This document shows, in pieces, positions 1-5,892 of a stretch of 6,946 bases of DNA (the stretch's first letter is position 1; each line of letters begins with the position of its first letter). A program made the translations under genes and the position numbers. Origin of the DNA: Acidobacteriota bacterium (GTDB taxonomy: Bacteria > Acidobacteriota > Terriglobia > Bryobacterales > Bryobacteraceae); assembly GCA_026394095.1 (NCBI GenBank), contig JAPKYY010000167.1, positions 1 to 6,946 of the forward strand, given 5' to 3'. Under the pieces are notes generated by a model. The model saw nothing but the letters and a program-made list of their open reading frames with translations, did no database searches and was not told where the DNA came from.

Positions 1-1
1 C

Positions 2-814
2 CTGCTCGGCTCCAAGATCTACTTTGTCTCTAACCGCAGCGGAGCCAAGGAAATCTGGTCGATGGATTATGACGGCTCTAACCAAAAGCCCGTCACCCGC
101 TATAACAGCATCTGCACTACACCTTCCCTCAGCCGCGACAATTCAAAAATAGCGTTTACCAGCTTTTTGCAGGGCAATCCAGGCATCACTGTGATGACAA
201 CGGAATCCTCCAGGCGATTAACATTTGTCAATCCAGTCTCGAGTATTGTGGCCTCCCCAGACTTCACTCCTGATGGAAAATTAATCCTTTTCGCGACCAA
301 AATCGGCGGCGGCTACCAGAATATTTTCAGTGCCAACCCCGACGGATCTAACCTCACCAGGATCACAACAGCAAGGGCCGTCGAGACCGAACCAAAGGTC
401 AACCCGCAAAATTCTTCCGAAGTTGTTTTCGTTTCAGGTAGATCCGGGCCCGCACAAGTCTATAGAATGAATATGAGTGGGTCTGACATTGAAAGGCTCA
501 CTGACGGCACGGGGCAAGCGGCCAATCCCTCGTGGAACCCGAATGGAAAAATTATTGCTTTTTCATGGACACGTGGTTTTGAGCCGGGAAATTTTAATAT
601 ATTCATGATGGACGTCGCGAAACGCGAATTGACACAGTTGACGCATGGCGCTGGCCGCAACCTGAACCCCGTTTGGGGTCCGGACGGCTTGCACATTGCG
701 TTCTGTTCAACTCGCAGCGGCTCTCCACAGATCTGGACCATGCTTGCCGACGGAACCCAAGTCCGGCCTCTCACTACCGTGGGACGCAACGAGATGCCTG
801 TCTGGACACACTAG
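2..814 (+). CDS. tolB: TolB, Tol-Pal system beta-propeller protein (3' part, N-terminus cut by window edge)
   Basis: This is the C-terminal 270 residues of TolB, the periplasmic partner of Pal in the Tol-Pal envelope machine. The reading frame is open from base 2, so the true start lies to the left; the ATG at 62 is internal because TolB-like sequence (GSKIYFVSNRSGAKEIWSMD) runs across it. The visible part consists of WD40-like PD40 propeller blades. The repeated pattern is a Pro-Asp-Gly or Pro-Asn-Gly turn, then an I-x-F-x-S strand, a serine/glycine loop, I-W/I-F and an acidic DG turn; examples are PDFTPDGKLILF, PSWNPNGKIIAFSW and PVWGPDGLHIAFCSTRSG. The N-terminal TolB domain and signal peptide are not in the window. 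The gene is followed after 56 bp by pal, the conserved order. Part of the gene is AT-rich compared with pal and cpoB (20 of 60 bases are G or C at 541-600). Family assignment is secure, both from the blades and from the neighbours. Confidence 0.93.
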   Translation: MLGSKIYFVSNRSGAKEIWSMDYDGSNQKPVTRYNSICTTPSLSRDNSKIAFTSFLQGNPGITVMTTESSRRLTFVNPVSSIVASPDFTPDGKLILFATKIGGGYQNIFSANPDGSNLTRITTARAVETEPKVNPQNSSEVVFVSGRSGPAQVYRMNMSGSDIERLTDGTGQAANPSWNPNGKIIAFSWTRGFEPGNFNIFMMDVAKRELTQLTHGAGRNLNPVWGPDGLHIAFCSTRSGSPQIWTMLADGTQVRPLTTVGRNEMPVWTH

Positions 815-854
815 TTTTTGCTTTAGAAGTCTCAATCGCTGCCTGTTGAACTTT

Positions 855-860
855 GGAGGT
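855..860 (+). promoter_or_regulatory. Shine-Dalgarno of pal, fixes its start at 871
   Basis: GGAGGT lies 10 bases before the ATG at 871. An in-frame TTG at 853 would give six extra residues, but that TTG touches this site and so cannot use it. The ATG choice also places a clean lipoprotein leader at the N-terminus. Confidence 0.75.
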
Positions 861-870
861 TTTACAATTC

Positions 871-1650
871 ATGTCGCGTAAAAATCTGAGCGTCGCGCTG
901 CTCGCTCTCTCTCTGTCTCTCTTTGCGGTTGGCTGTAAGAAGAAGGCCCCAGCCGCCACACCACCACCACCGCCGCCTCCTGCGGCAGCTGCCCCTGCAG
1001 TAGCCAAACCTGCTCCGGCCATCCGCGCCTTTACGGTTGAGCCAAGCTCGATCACGGCCGGCCAGAGCGCAACCCTCAGCTGGGCTGTCGAGAACGCAGA
1101 TTCAGTCAGCATTGCCGGTATTGGCACTGTTCAGAGCTCGGGTAGCCGATCGGTCAGCCCTGCTTCCACTACCACATACCGCCTCACCGCCACTGGCCCC
1201 GGTGGCACCACAGAACGCAGCGTCACCCTCAGCGTCTCGGCACCTCCGCCCCCACCTCGCGTGGAAACTCCCCGTACAGCAACCAAGAGCCTCAGCGAGA
1301 TGGTGAGCAGTCTCCTCGAAGACGTCTACTTTGACTACGACAAGTCGGACGTACGCGACGACACCCGCAGCATCCTGAACAAGGACGCCGAAGCCCTCAA
1401 GCAGATCTTCGCCGCCCACCCCAATGGCATCGTAACCATCGAAGGCCATTGCGACGAACGCGGTTCTGCCGAATACAACCTCGGCCTCGGTGACCGTCGC
1501 TCCACTTCAACCAAGGATTACCTGGTCAACCTCGGCGTCCCCGCCGACAAGCTCAATGTAATCAGCTATGGCAATGAGAAGCCGACCTGTTCTGAAGCAA
1601 ACGAAGCTTGCTATCAGAAGAACCGTCGCGCCCACTTCAGCGCCAACTAA
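871..1650 (+). CDS. pal: Pal, peptidoglycan-associated outer-membrane lipoprotein with an extra Ig-like domain
   Basis: Pal (259 aa) anchors the outer membrane to peptidoglycan and binds TolB. Residues 1-21 are a lipoprotein signal peptide with lipobox A-V-G-C; Cys22 would be lipidated, followed by KKK. Residues 26-50 are a Pro/Ala-rich linker with seven prolines in a row. Residues about 51-123 form an Ig-like module (PSSITAGQSATLSW, then SVSPASTTTYRLTATGPGG), and a second proline run (125-129) joins it to the OmpA-like domain at about 148-259. That domain carries the Pal signatures VYFDYDKSDVR, GHCDERGSAEYN, LG-x-RR, VISYGNEKP and KNRRAHF. Asp195 and Arg252/253 match the residues that hold meso-diaminopimelate in OmpA-family proteins (family knowledge). 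E. coli Pal is about 173 aa, so the extra length here is the linkers plus the Ig-like module. It sits 18 bp before cpoB. The start is set by the Shine-Dalgarno at 855-860. Identification is firm; the role of the Ig-like module is unknown. Confidence 0.95.
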   Translation: MSRKNLSVALLALSLSLFAVGCKKKAPAATPPPPPPPAAAAPAVAKPAPAIRAFTVEPSSITAGQSATLSWAVENADSVSIAGIGTVQSSGSRSVSPASTTTYRLTATGPGGTTERSVTLSVSAPPPPPRVETPRTATKSLSEMVSSLLEDVYFDYDKSDVRDDTRSILNKDAEALKQIFAAHPNGIVTIEGHCDERGSAEYNLGLGDRRSTSTKDYLVNLGVPADKLNVISYGNEKPTCSEANEACYQKNRRAHFSAN

Positions 1651-1668
1651 ATCACTCTAAGGGAAACT

Positions 1669-2553
1669 ATGCGTCCACTCGCGCTCTTCACGCTCGCCTC
1701 CGTTCTGGCTGTACCCGTCTTTGCTCAAAAAGACAAGATCCTCGAGATTCAGCGCGATGTCGCGCTGCTTCAGAACGAAGTGCGCAGCATGAAGAGCTCG
1801 ATGGACGAGAAGTTTGCCGCTCTCAACGTCCTCGTCCAGCAGTCCCTCGATACCGCTAATAAGTCCAACACCTCGCTCGCCATTCTCGACAAGACTCTCG
1901 GCGACAGACTCAAAGACCAGCAAACCTCTCTCCAGGCCCCCGTCGCCGGCGTTAATACCAAGGTCGACCAGATGGCCACCGAGTTTGCGCTGATGAAGGA
2001 ATCGGTCTCTGAAGTCGCTGAATTGATCAAGAAACTGCAGTCTCAGTTGGGCGATATGAATAACGCCGTGCGCACCCTTTCTGCGCCGCCTCCTGCCCCC
2101 GCTCCCGCCGCACCGACCGGCCCGCCCGCAGGCATCACCAGCGAAAGCCTCTACACCGCAGCGCTCGCGGCCCGCAACGGCGGTCAACTCGACTTTGCGG
2201 CCAAGCAACTCGAAGATTATTTGAAATTTTTCCCCACCGAGAGCTATGCCCCCAACGCCCAGTTCAATCTCGGCCTCGTCTATATGAGCCTCAACCGCTA
2301 CGATGATGCCGTGAAGGCGCTCGACGCAGTGCTCGAGAAATACCCCGACTACCCCAAGGCGCTCGATGCACAACTGGAAAAAGCCCGGGCCCTCGGCAAG
2401 TCTGGCCAGCGCACTGCCGCCGTCAATGAACTCCGTAACCTCATCAAGAAGGCCCCCTCCTCTGCTCAGGCAGTGCTCGCCAAAGATGAACTCAAAGCCC
2501 TCGGCATGAGTACACCCCCCGCAACCCCGGCACCAGGAAGGAGAAAGCGCTGA
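1669..2553 (+). CDS. cpoB: CpoB/YbgF-like cell division coordinator, coiled coil plus TPR
   Basis: The product (294 aa) is a periplasmic Tol-associated protein of the CpoB (YbgF) type. In E. coli CpoB links peptidoglycan synthesis to Tol-driven outer-membrane constriction; that is family knowledge. Residues 1-19 are a signal peptide ending V-F-A before Gln20. Residues about 22-135 are rich in heptad-like Leu/Val/Lys/Gln spacing and read as a coiled coil, longer than the short trimerisation helix of E. coli CpoB. A Pro/Ala linker follows (139-154). Residues about 158-265 hold three TPR units: SLYTAALAARNGGQLDFAAK, APNAQFNLGLVYMSLNRYDD, and a third starting near 232, with the typical Y-P-x-Y-P-K-A spacing of the family. 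The C-terminal tail is basic (GRRKR), and the bases encoding it also contain the ribosome binding site of the next gene. Start: ATG at 1669 with AAGGGA at 1659-1664, 18 bp after the pal stop, so co-transcription is expected. Confidence 0.9.
   Translation: MRPLALFTLASVLAVPVFAQKDKILEIQRDVALLQNEVRSMKSSMDEKFAALNVLVQQSLDTANKSNTSLAILDKTLGDRLKDQQTSLQAPVAGVNTKVDQMATEFALMKESVSEVAELIKKLQSQLGDMNNAVRTLSAPPPAPAPAAPTGPPAGITSESLYTAALAARNGGQLDFAAKQLEDYLKFFPTESYAPNAQFNLGLVYMSLNRYDDAVKALDAVLEKYPDYPKALDAQLEKARALGKSGQRTAAVNELRNLIKKAPSSAQAVLAKDELKALGMSTPPATPAPGRRKR
2538..2543 (+). promoter_or_regulatory. Shine-Dalgarno inside cpoB for the CTG-initiated downstream gene
   Basis: AAGGAG, in the wider purine run AGGAAGGAGAAAG, lies six bases before the CTG at 2550. 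It sits inside the last codons of cpoB. Spacing and strength are what an efficient start would have, and there is no ATG, GTG or TTG nearby in the downstream frame that it could serve. Confidence 0.7.
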
Positions 2554-3419
2554 TCCGCGCTCTTCCAGCACTACTTCTTCTTGCTGCCACGCTCGGTGCG
2601 CAGCCCAGGAAATCCCTCGACGCCTTTCCGGGCAAAACTCCCAAAATCGATGGCAAACTTTCCAAAGGCGAGTGGTCTGACGCCACACCCATCACCGGCG
2701 TCCTCGATTGGGCCCATACCTTCTCGCCCACTACAGACCCCAAAGACCTCAATCTCAAAGGCTGGGTGAAGCACGACGGGCAGCGCCTTTACTTTGCCTT
2801 CGAAATCGACGACGATCTCCTCTACGGCATCGACACCCCACGCTGGTTGCCCAAAGAAAACCCCAAGGCCCACGACTATGTCGATGGCAAACCCTCGCGT
2901 GAAGCCTTCCCCTGGTTTGGCGACGAAATGGAAATCCTGCTCAACGCAACCAACACCTTTAAGGCCGACGAGTCTGTCGAAGGCAATGGCCGCTCCTGGC
3001 AGATGGTCGTAAACCTCACCAAAAGCCGCCTCGGTGGCCTGGGCAAAGGCGGACTGCTCGAAGGGGAACCCCGTCGCGACCCCAAAGCATTCGCAACCTA
3101 CTCCAATTGGATCGACAGCAAAGCCATGATCGCTGTCACCAGCGTGAAGCCCAACCGCAAGGGCTACATCATTGAATGGTCGATCGCCCTCAACCCCTGC
3201 GTCGAAGTGGAGCCCGGCAAGTTCTGGTCTCCCGCTATGGGCGACCGTGAAGTTGGCATCAACATCGCTCTCGGCGACCTTGATACGCCCGAATCCGGCA
3301 CCGGCAACTTCGGCAATTTCCACCACGAAGACTGGTTCTCCGGCGGAGCCAAAACCCGTACCCAGCTCAACAACTTCGGTACTCTCCACCTCCGCGCTAA
3401 ACCAGCTCCAAAACGCTAA
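2550..3419 (+). CDS. Exported CBM9-like (carbohydrate-binding family 9-type) protein, probable CTG start
   Basis: The predicted product is 289 aa. From CTG 2550 it begins with a clear signal peptide (MIRALPALLLLAATLGA before Gln18), so it is exported. The rest resembles the CBM9/DOMON-like beta-sandwich of secreted bacterial proteins. It has an opening KIDGKLSKGEWSDAT (residues 32-46), a strand pair at RLYFAFEIDDDLLY (79-92), a GDEMEILLNA segment, a GYIIEWSIAL segment, and a closing WFSGG followed by NNFGTLHL. No catalytic motif is visible. Start choice: the frame is open from 2490, holds no ATG, GTG or TTG before the signal peptide, and the first GTG is at 2766, inside the conserved domain. 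CTG overlaps the cpoB stop as CTGA and has AAGGAG six bases upstream. It is the last gene of the Tol-Pal operon, so expression is probably coupled to cpoB. Fold assignment is fairly confident; ligand and role are unknown. The final 23 bp overlap the convergent phosphoesterase gene. Confidence 0.8.
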   Translation: MIRALPALLLLAATLGAQPRKSLDAFPGKTPKIDGKLSKGEWSDATPITGVLDWAHTFSPTTDPKDLNLKGWVKHDGQRLYFAFEIDDDLLYGIDTPRWLPKENPKAHDYVDGKPSREAFPWFGDEMEILLNATNTFKADESVEGNGRSWQMVVNLTKSRLGGLGKGGLLEGEPRRDPKAFATYSNWIDSKAMIAVTSVKPNRKGYIIEWSIALNPCVEVEPGKFWSPAMGDREVGINIALGDLDTPESGTGNFGNFHHEDWFSGGAKTRTQLNNFGTLHLRAKPAPKR

Positions 3420-4236
3420 CCTCCGGCCGGCACCCAACCCGAACCCCCATCAGGTTTCCTACTCCACGATTCACGTGAATCCACCTCCCTGCTTCTTCCC
3501 AACGCACCAATCCATCTACAAAGCGCTTGTCTCGCACAGGCGCAAACCGCTCCCGCAAGCCCGGAATCGAGTTCTGTGATCCATGAGTATGGCCGCTCAG
3601 CATCAGGTCCCAACTCTCGCGAGCCAGCACATCTTTCGTATCCGGGTTATGCGCCATCAAGACTACACGCTCCCCCGGCGGGATCGGACGAAATGTCGTG
3701 TAGGCATTTACTTCTTCGCTCCACAAATCCCCAACGCCAGCCAGCCAAAACTCCCCCGCCTGGATTCGGATCAACTCCGCACGATTCTGCATCAACATCA
3801 CCCCAGCCCGCTTAAGTGCCTCATCTACACGGGTCTCATCACGCTCGCCCATATAGTTGCGCGCCCAGGATCCGCCGTCGTGATTTCCCTTCACGGCATA
3901 GGTTGGCACTCGTTTGCTGAGTTCGCCCAACATATCCGCCAAAACAGCCATATCCACTTCGCTCGCACCGGTCACAAAGTCTCCGGTCAGACAAACCAGA
4001 TCCGGCTTTTGCTCAATAGCCTCGCCGATCGCACGGCGAATCACACTCTCTCCTACACACCATGAAAAATGCAGGTCGCTCAACTGCACCAGCCTCACCG
4101 GCTGCCGAAACTTTCCTCCAAAGATCGAGACACGCTTTTGCTCTACACTGAGCCAGCGCGGCTCAACGACAACAACATCGGCCACCGCAGCCGCTGCTAC
4201 GATGCCGCCCCACTTCAAGACATCCCTTCGACGCAT
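3397..4236 (-). CDS. YaeI-type metallophosphoesterase with twin-arginine leader
   Basis: This calcineurin-like phosphoesterase has 279 aa. All expected metal-site motifs are present in order: SDLHFS (Asp54, His56), LTGDF (Asp86), KGNHD (Asn118, His119), AHNPD (His196) and SGHTHG (His216, His218). The N-terminus RRRDVLK followed by a hydrophobic stretch (9-24) looks like a Tat signal or anchor, as in E. coli YaeI, so it probably acts outside the cytoplasm or at the membrane. The hydrophobic part ends without an obvious A-x-A site, so it may stay anchored. YaeI-like enzymes are phosphodiesterases; the substrate here cannot be read from sequence. Start: ATG at 4236 has GAGG eight bases upstream (4248-4245) and begins exactly at the Tat motif; a longer frame from 4344 would run into the divergent gene and is not used. 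The C-terminus (RPEVSVLELV) matches the usual family ending, so the overlap with the convergent gene is genuine. It is divergent from the DUF4197 gene. Confidence 0.9.
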   Translation of the reverse strand: MRRRDVLKWGGIVAAAAVADVVVVEPRWLSVEQKRVSIFGGKFRQPVRLVQLSDLHFSWCVGESVIRRAIGEAIEQKPDLVCLTGDFVTGASEVDMAVLADMLGELSKRVPTYAVKGNHDGGSWARNYMGERDETRVDEALKRAGVMLMQNRAELIRIQAGEFWLAGVGDLWSEEVNAYTTFRPIPPGERVVLMAHNPDTKDVLARESWDLMLSGHTHGSQNSIPGLRERFAPVRDKRFVDGLVRWEEAGRWIHVNRGVGNLMGVRVGCRPEVSVLELV

Positions 4237-4286
4237 TTTCACTTCCTCTCGCCTCTCACGAAAATCTGAATTAGAATCAAGGCACC
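4237..4286. promoter_or_regulatory. Divergent intergenic region between phosphoesterase and DUF4197 genes
   Basis: This 50 bp gap must supply 5' signals for both genes unless the promoters lie within the opposing coding regions. The AT-rich core at 4267-4279 contains TAGAAT (4272-4277) on the plus strand and TCTAAT on the minus strand. Both resemble a -10 box, and the core is weakly two-fold symmetric (TGAAT, three bases, AATCA). I find no convincing -35 at the right distance for either. The TAGAAT box would leave a leader of only a few bases before the ATG at 4287. Weak support only. Confidence 0.25.
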
Positions 4287-4997
4287 ATGAAGACGCGTCG
4301 ATCTCAACTCCTTCTGCTGTGCGCGGGTCTGCCTCTTCAGGCACAACTCAAGGATATCTTTGGCAAGTTCGGCGCGAAGTCCAAGGCGGGCGACAAGAAT
4401 TCACTGGGCATCAAGGAAGCTCTCTCGATCGGGCTCACCAATGCGGTGGGCTTCGCCTCAAGGCCTGACGGTTTCTTTGCGAACACGCTGATCAAGATCT
4501 TGCTGCCTGAGAAGCTCAAGCCCGTCGAGAGGGGCCTTCGGATGGTCGGCGGTGCAAAGCTGATCGACGACTTTGTCCTCGGCATGAACCGTGCCGCCGA
4601 AAAAGCGGCCCCAGTCGCCAAGGACATCTTCCTCGATTCCCTCAAGCGAATGTCCATCACCGATGCGATGCAACTCCTGCGCGGAGGCGATACAGCCGCC
4701 ACTGACTTCTTCCGCAAGAACACCGGCGAACCCCTGGTCAAAGCCTTCCGTCCGCCGATCACCGAATCGATGGAATCCGTAGGAGCGATGAAAGCCTACA
4801 ACGACATGACCGCCCGATTTAAGCAGATCCCTTTTATGAGAGCCGACTCGATCGACATCGAAGGCTATGTGACTACAAAGGCAGTCGACGGCCTCTTTCT
4901 CCTGGTAGGAGAAGAAGAAAAGAAGATCCGTACGAACCCGGCCGCCCAAATCACACCGCTGCTCAAAGACGTCTTCGGCTCACTTGGCAAACGTTAG
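4287..4997 (+). CDS. DUF4197 family exported protein
   Basis: The product (236 aa) matches the DUF4197 family along its whole length. Family-typical segments are IKEALSIGLTNAV (43-55), ASRPDGFFAN, IKILLPEKLKPVERGLRMVG, MNRAAEKAAPVAKDIFLD, the GGDTAATDFFRKNT block, and the C-terminal YVTTKAVDGLFLLVGEEEKK and IRTNPAAQIT. Residues 1-19 are a signal peptide (basic MKTRR, hydrophobic LLLLCAGL, then L-Q-A before Gln20), so it is periplasmic or surface-located. The family has no established biochemical function that I can name; it is mostly helical by composition. The start ATG at 4287 has a short AAGG four bases away, a modest ribosome site. The gene stands alone, divergent from the phosphoesterase and tail-to-tail with the DUF1080 gene with no spacer. 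Family call is secure; function unknown. Confidence 0.9.
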   Translation: MKTRRSQLLLLCAGLPLQAQLKDIFGKFGAKSKAGDKNSLGIKEALSIGLTNAVGFASRPDGFFANTLIKILLPEKLKPVERGLRMVGGAKLIDDFVLGMNRAAEKAAPVAKDIFLDSLKRMSITDAMQLLRGGDTAATDFFRKNTGEPLVKAFRPPITESMESVGAMKAYNDMTARFKQIPFMRADSIDIEGYVTTKAVDGLFLLVGEEEKKIRTNPAAQITPLLKDVFGSLGKR

Positions 4998-5825
4998 CTA
5001 GCGCCCAAACACACAGGCCGCCTCATCGGGCTCCACATACTGCTTCTTGAAATTCCTTGCCTTCGGGTTCATACATCCCTTCAACTGCAGCAAGCGGAGA
5101 TTCCGGAACTCCACCGGGTGACTCTCGCTCTGCAAGCCGATATAGCCCTCGCTCAGCAACTTCCCGTCCACCTTCACTGCCGGGTCAAAGCGGTTTGCCA
5201 CGCCTCCCCCAATCTGCGGGTTCTCATACTGCAACACCTGTTCCCCTTCGACAAAATGACGAACCCTCTTAGAACCCAACACTTCCACCTCGACCTTCAC
5301 CCATCCCTCCCCGCGAAAGATTTTCGAAGTCGAATTCGTGCAGTGCGCCTTCACCATCGCGCCGTTCATAAAGATCTCCGTCCCCGGCGTGCAGACATTC
5401 ATCGTCGGCCGCTTCATTTCCCCCTCATTGCTGAGAAACTGAGCCTCGACAGAGATCGGCCAGTCCTGATCCTTCAGAATCGATTCTGGCGACTGCGAAT
5501 GCACCATCACTCCGCTATTGAGTTTCGCGTAAGCAGGCGCATCCTTCATCTGTTCCCCCACGATCCGGTATTCCATGGACAGCCGGTAATGCGAGAACTT
5601 CTGCTTATAAAACAAGTGCGAAAACCTGGCCCCAAACTCTTTGTACTTGTCATAAGAAACAACAATCGCCCCGTCGCGCACCCGGAACGTATCGCCGTAG
5701 TTGTCCCCCAATTCATGCCCGGCGATCTTCACCACCCACCCATCCAGATTCTTACCGTTAAACAGTTCCATCCAGTCCTGCGAAAAGCCGGCAGCAGCAA
5801 ACATGAGCATTAGAGAAAAACGCAT
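4998..5825 (-). CDS. Exported DUF1080 (3-keto-disaccharide hydrolase domain) protein
   Basis: The product has 275 aa. Residues 1-15 are a short signal peptide (MRFSLMLMFAAAGFS before Gln16). The mature part opens with the DUF1080 hallmark DWMELFNGKNLDGW (17-30), then FRVRDGAIVVSYDKY, a YRLSMEYRIVGEQ strand, the NSGVMVHSQSPES loop, ISVEAQFLSNEG, a GEGWVKVEVEV strand, and the C-terminal SEGYIGLQSESHPVEFRNLRLLQL. The fold is a concanavalin-like beta-sandwich; some members hydrolyse 3-keto-disaccharides, others have no known activity, and the substrate here is not evident. A tail, residues 249-275, follows the domain with the form GCMNPKARNF then AAC (Cys251 and Cys271), like the short GCxxPxAxNY...C repeats seen in exported proteins. 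Start ATG at 5825 has AGGA ten bases upstream. It is divergent from bfr (67 bp gap). Sugar-related function is plausible given the CBM9-like gene nearby, but there is no direct link. Confidence 0.88.
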   Translation of the reverse strand: MRFSLMLMFAAAGFSQDWMELFNGKNLDGWVVKIAGHELGDNYGDTFRVRDGAIVVSYDKYKEFGARFSHLFYKQKFSHYRLSMEYRIVGEQMKDAPAYAKLNSGVMVHSQSPESILKDQDWPISVEAQFLSNEGEMKRPTMNVCTPGTEIFMNGAMVKAHCTNSTSKIFRGEGWVKVEVEVLGSKRVRHFVEGEQVLQYENPQIGGGVANRFDPAVKVDGKLLSEGYIGLQSESHPVEFRNLRLLQLKGCMNPKARNFKKQYVEPDEAACVFGR

Positions 5826-5892
5826 AATTGCCCAATCCTATCTCAACTCGAAAACCTGCAAACTCCAATTTCTTGCGATCCTGTATGTATCC
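5826..5892. other. Divergent intergenic gap between DUF1080 gene and bfr
   Basis: These 67 bp separate two divergent starts. The minus-strand side holds an AGGA ribosome site (5839-5836) for the DUF1080 gene. I see no well-spaced -35/-10 pair and no clear Fur-box-like 19-bp dyad. The bfr promoter may lie further left, within the 5' end of the DUF1080 gene. Confidence 0.4.

Noticed and set aside
955..982. CCA/CCG tandem run in pal as a phase-variable microsatellite
   Set aside because: It is an in-frame proline linker made of mixed codons; length changes would be by whole codons and it is ordinary for such linkers.
2535..2556. Programmed -1 frameshift joining cpoB to the CBM9-like gene
   Set aside because: No canonical slippery heptamer is present, and the junction would bury a complete signal peptide inside the fusion; reinitiation at CTG explains the layout better.
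1657..2688. Long minus-strand open frame (343 codons) opposite cpoB
   Set aside because: It mirrors the codon bias of cpoB on the other strand, has low-complexity composition and no domain, while cpoB shows a signal peptide and TPR motifs.
2571..3437. Minus-strand open frame (288 codons) opposite the CBM9-like gene
   Set aside because: Antisense of a gene with clear export signal and domain; no ribosome site or family resemblance of its own.
4237..4344. 36-residue N-terminal extension of the phosphoesterase from an upstream ATG
   Set aside because: It would overlap the divergent DUF4197 gene and bury the Tat leader; ATG 4236 has its own GAGG site.
5118..5813. Plus-strand open frame opposite the DUF1080 gene
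   Set aside because: Histidine/arginine/proline-rich translation typical of an antisense frame; the minus strand holds the recognised protein.
5701..5892. Upstream extension of the bacterioferritin frame
   Set aside because: The extension is antisense to the DUF1080 gene and unlike ferritin; Bfr is normally 158 aa starting at the Met at 5893.
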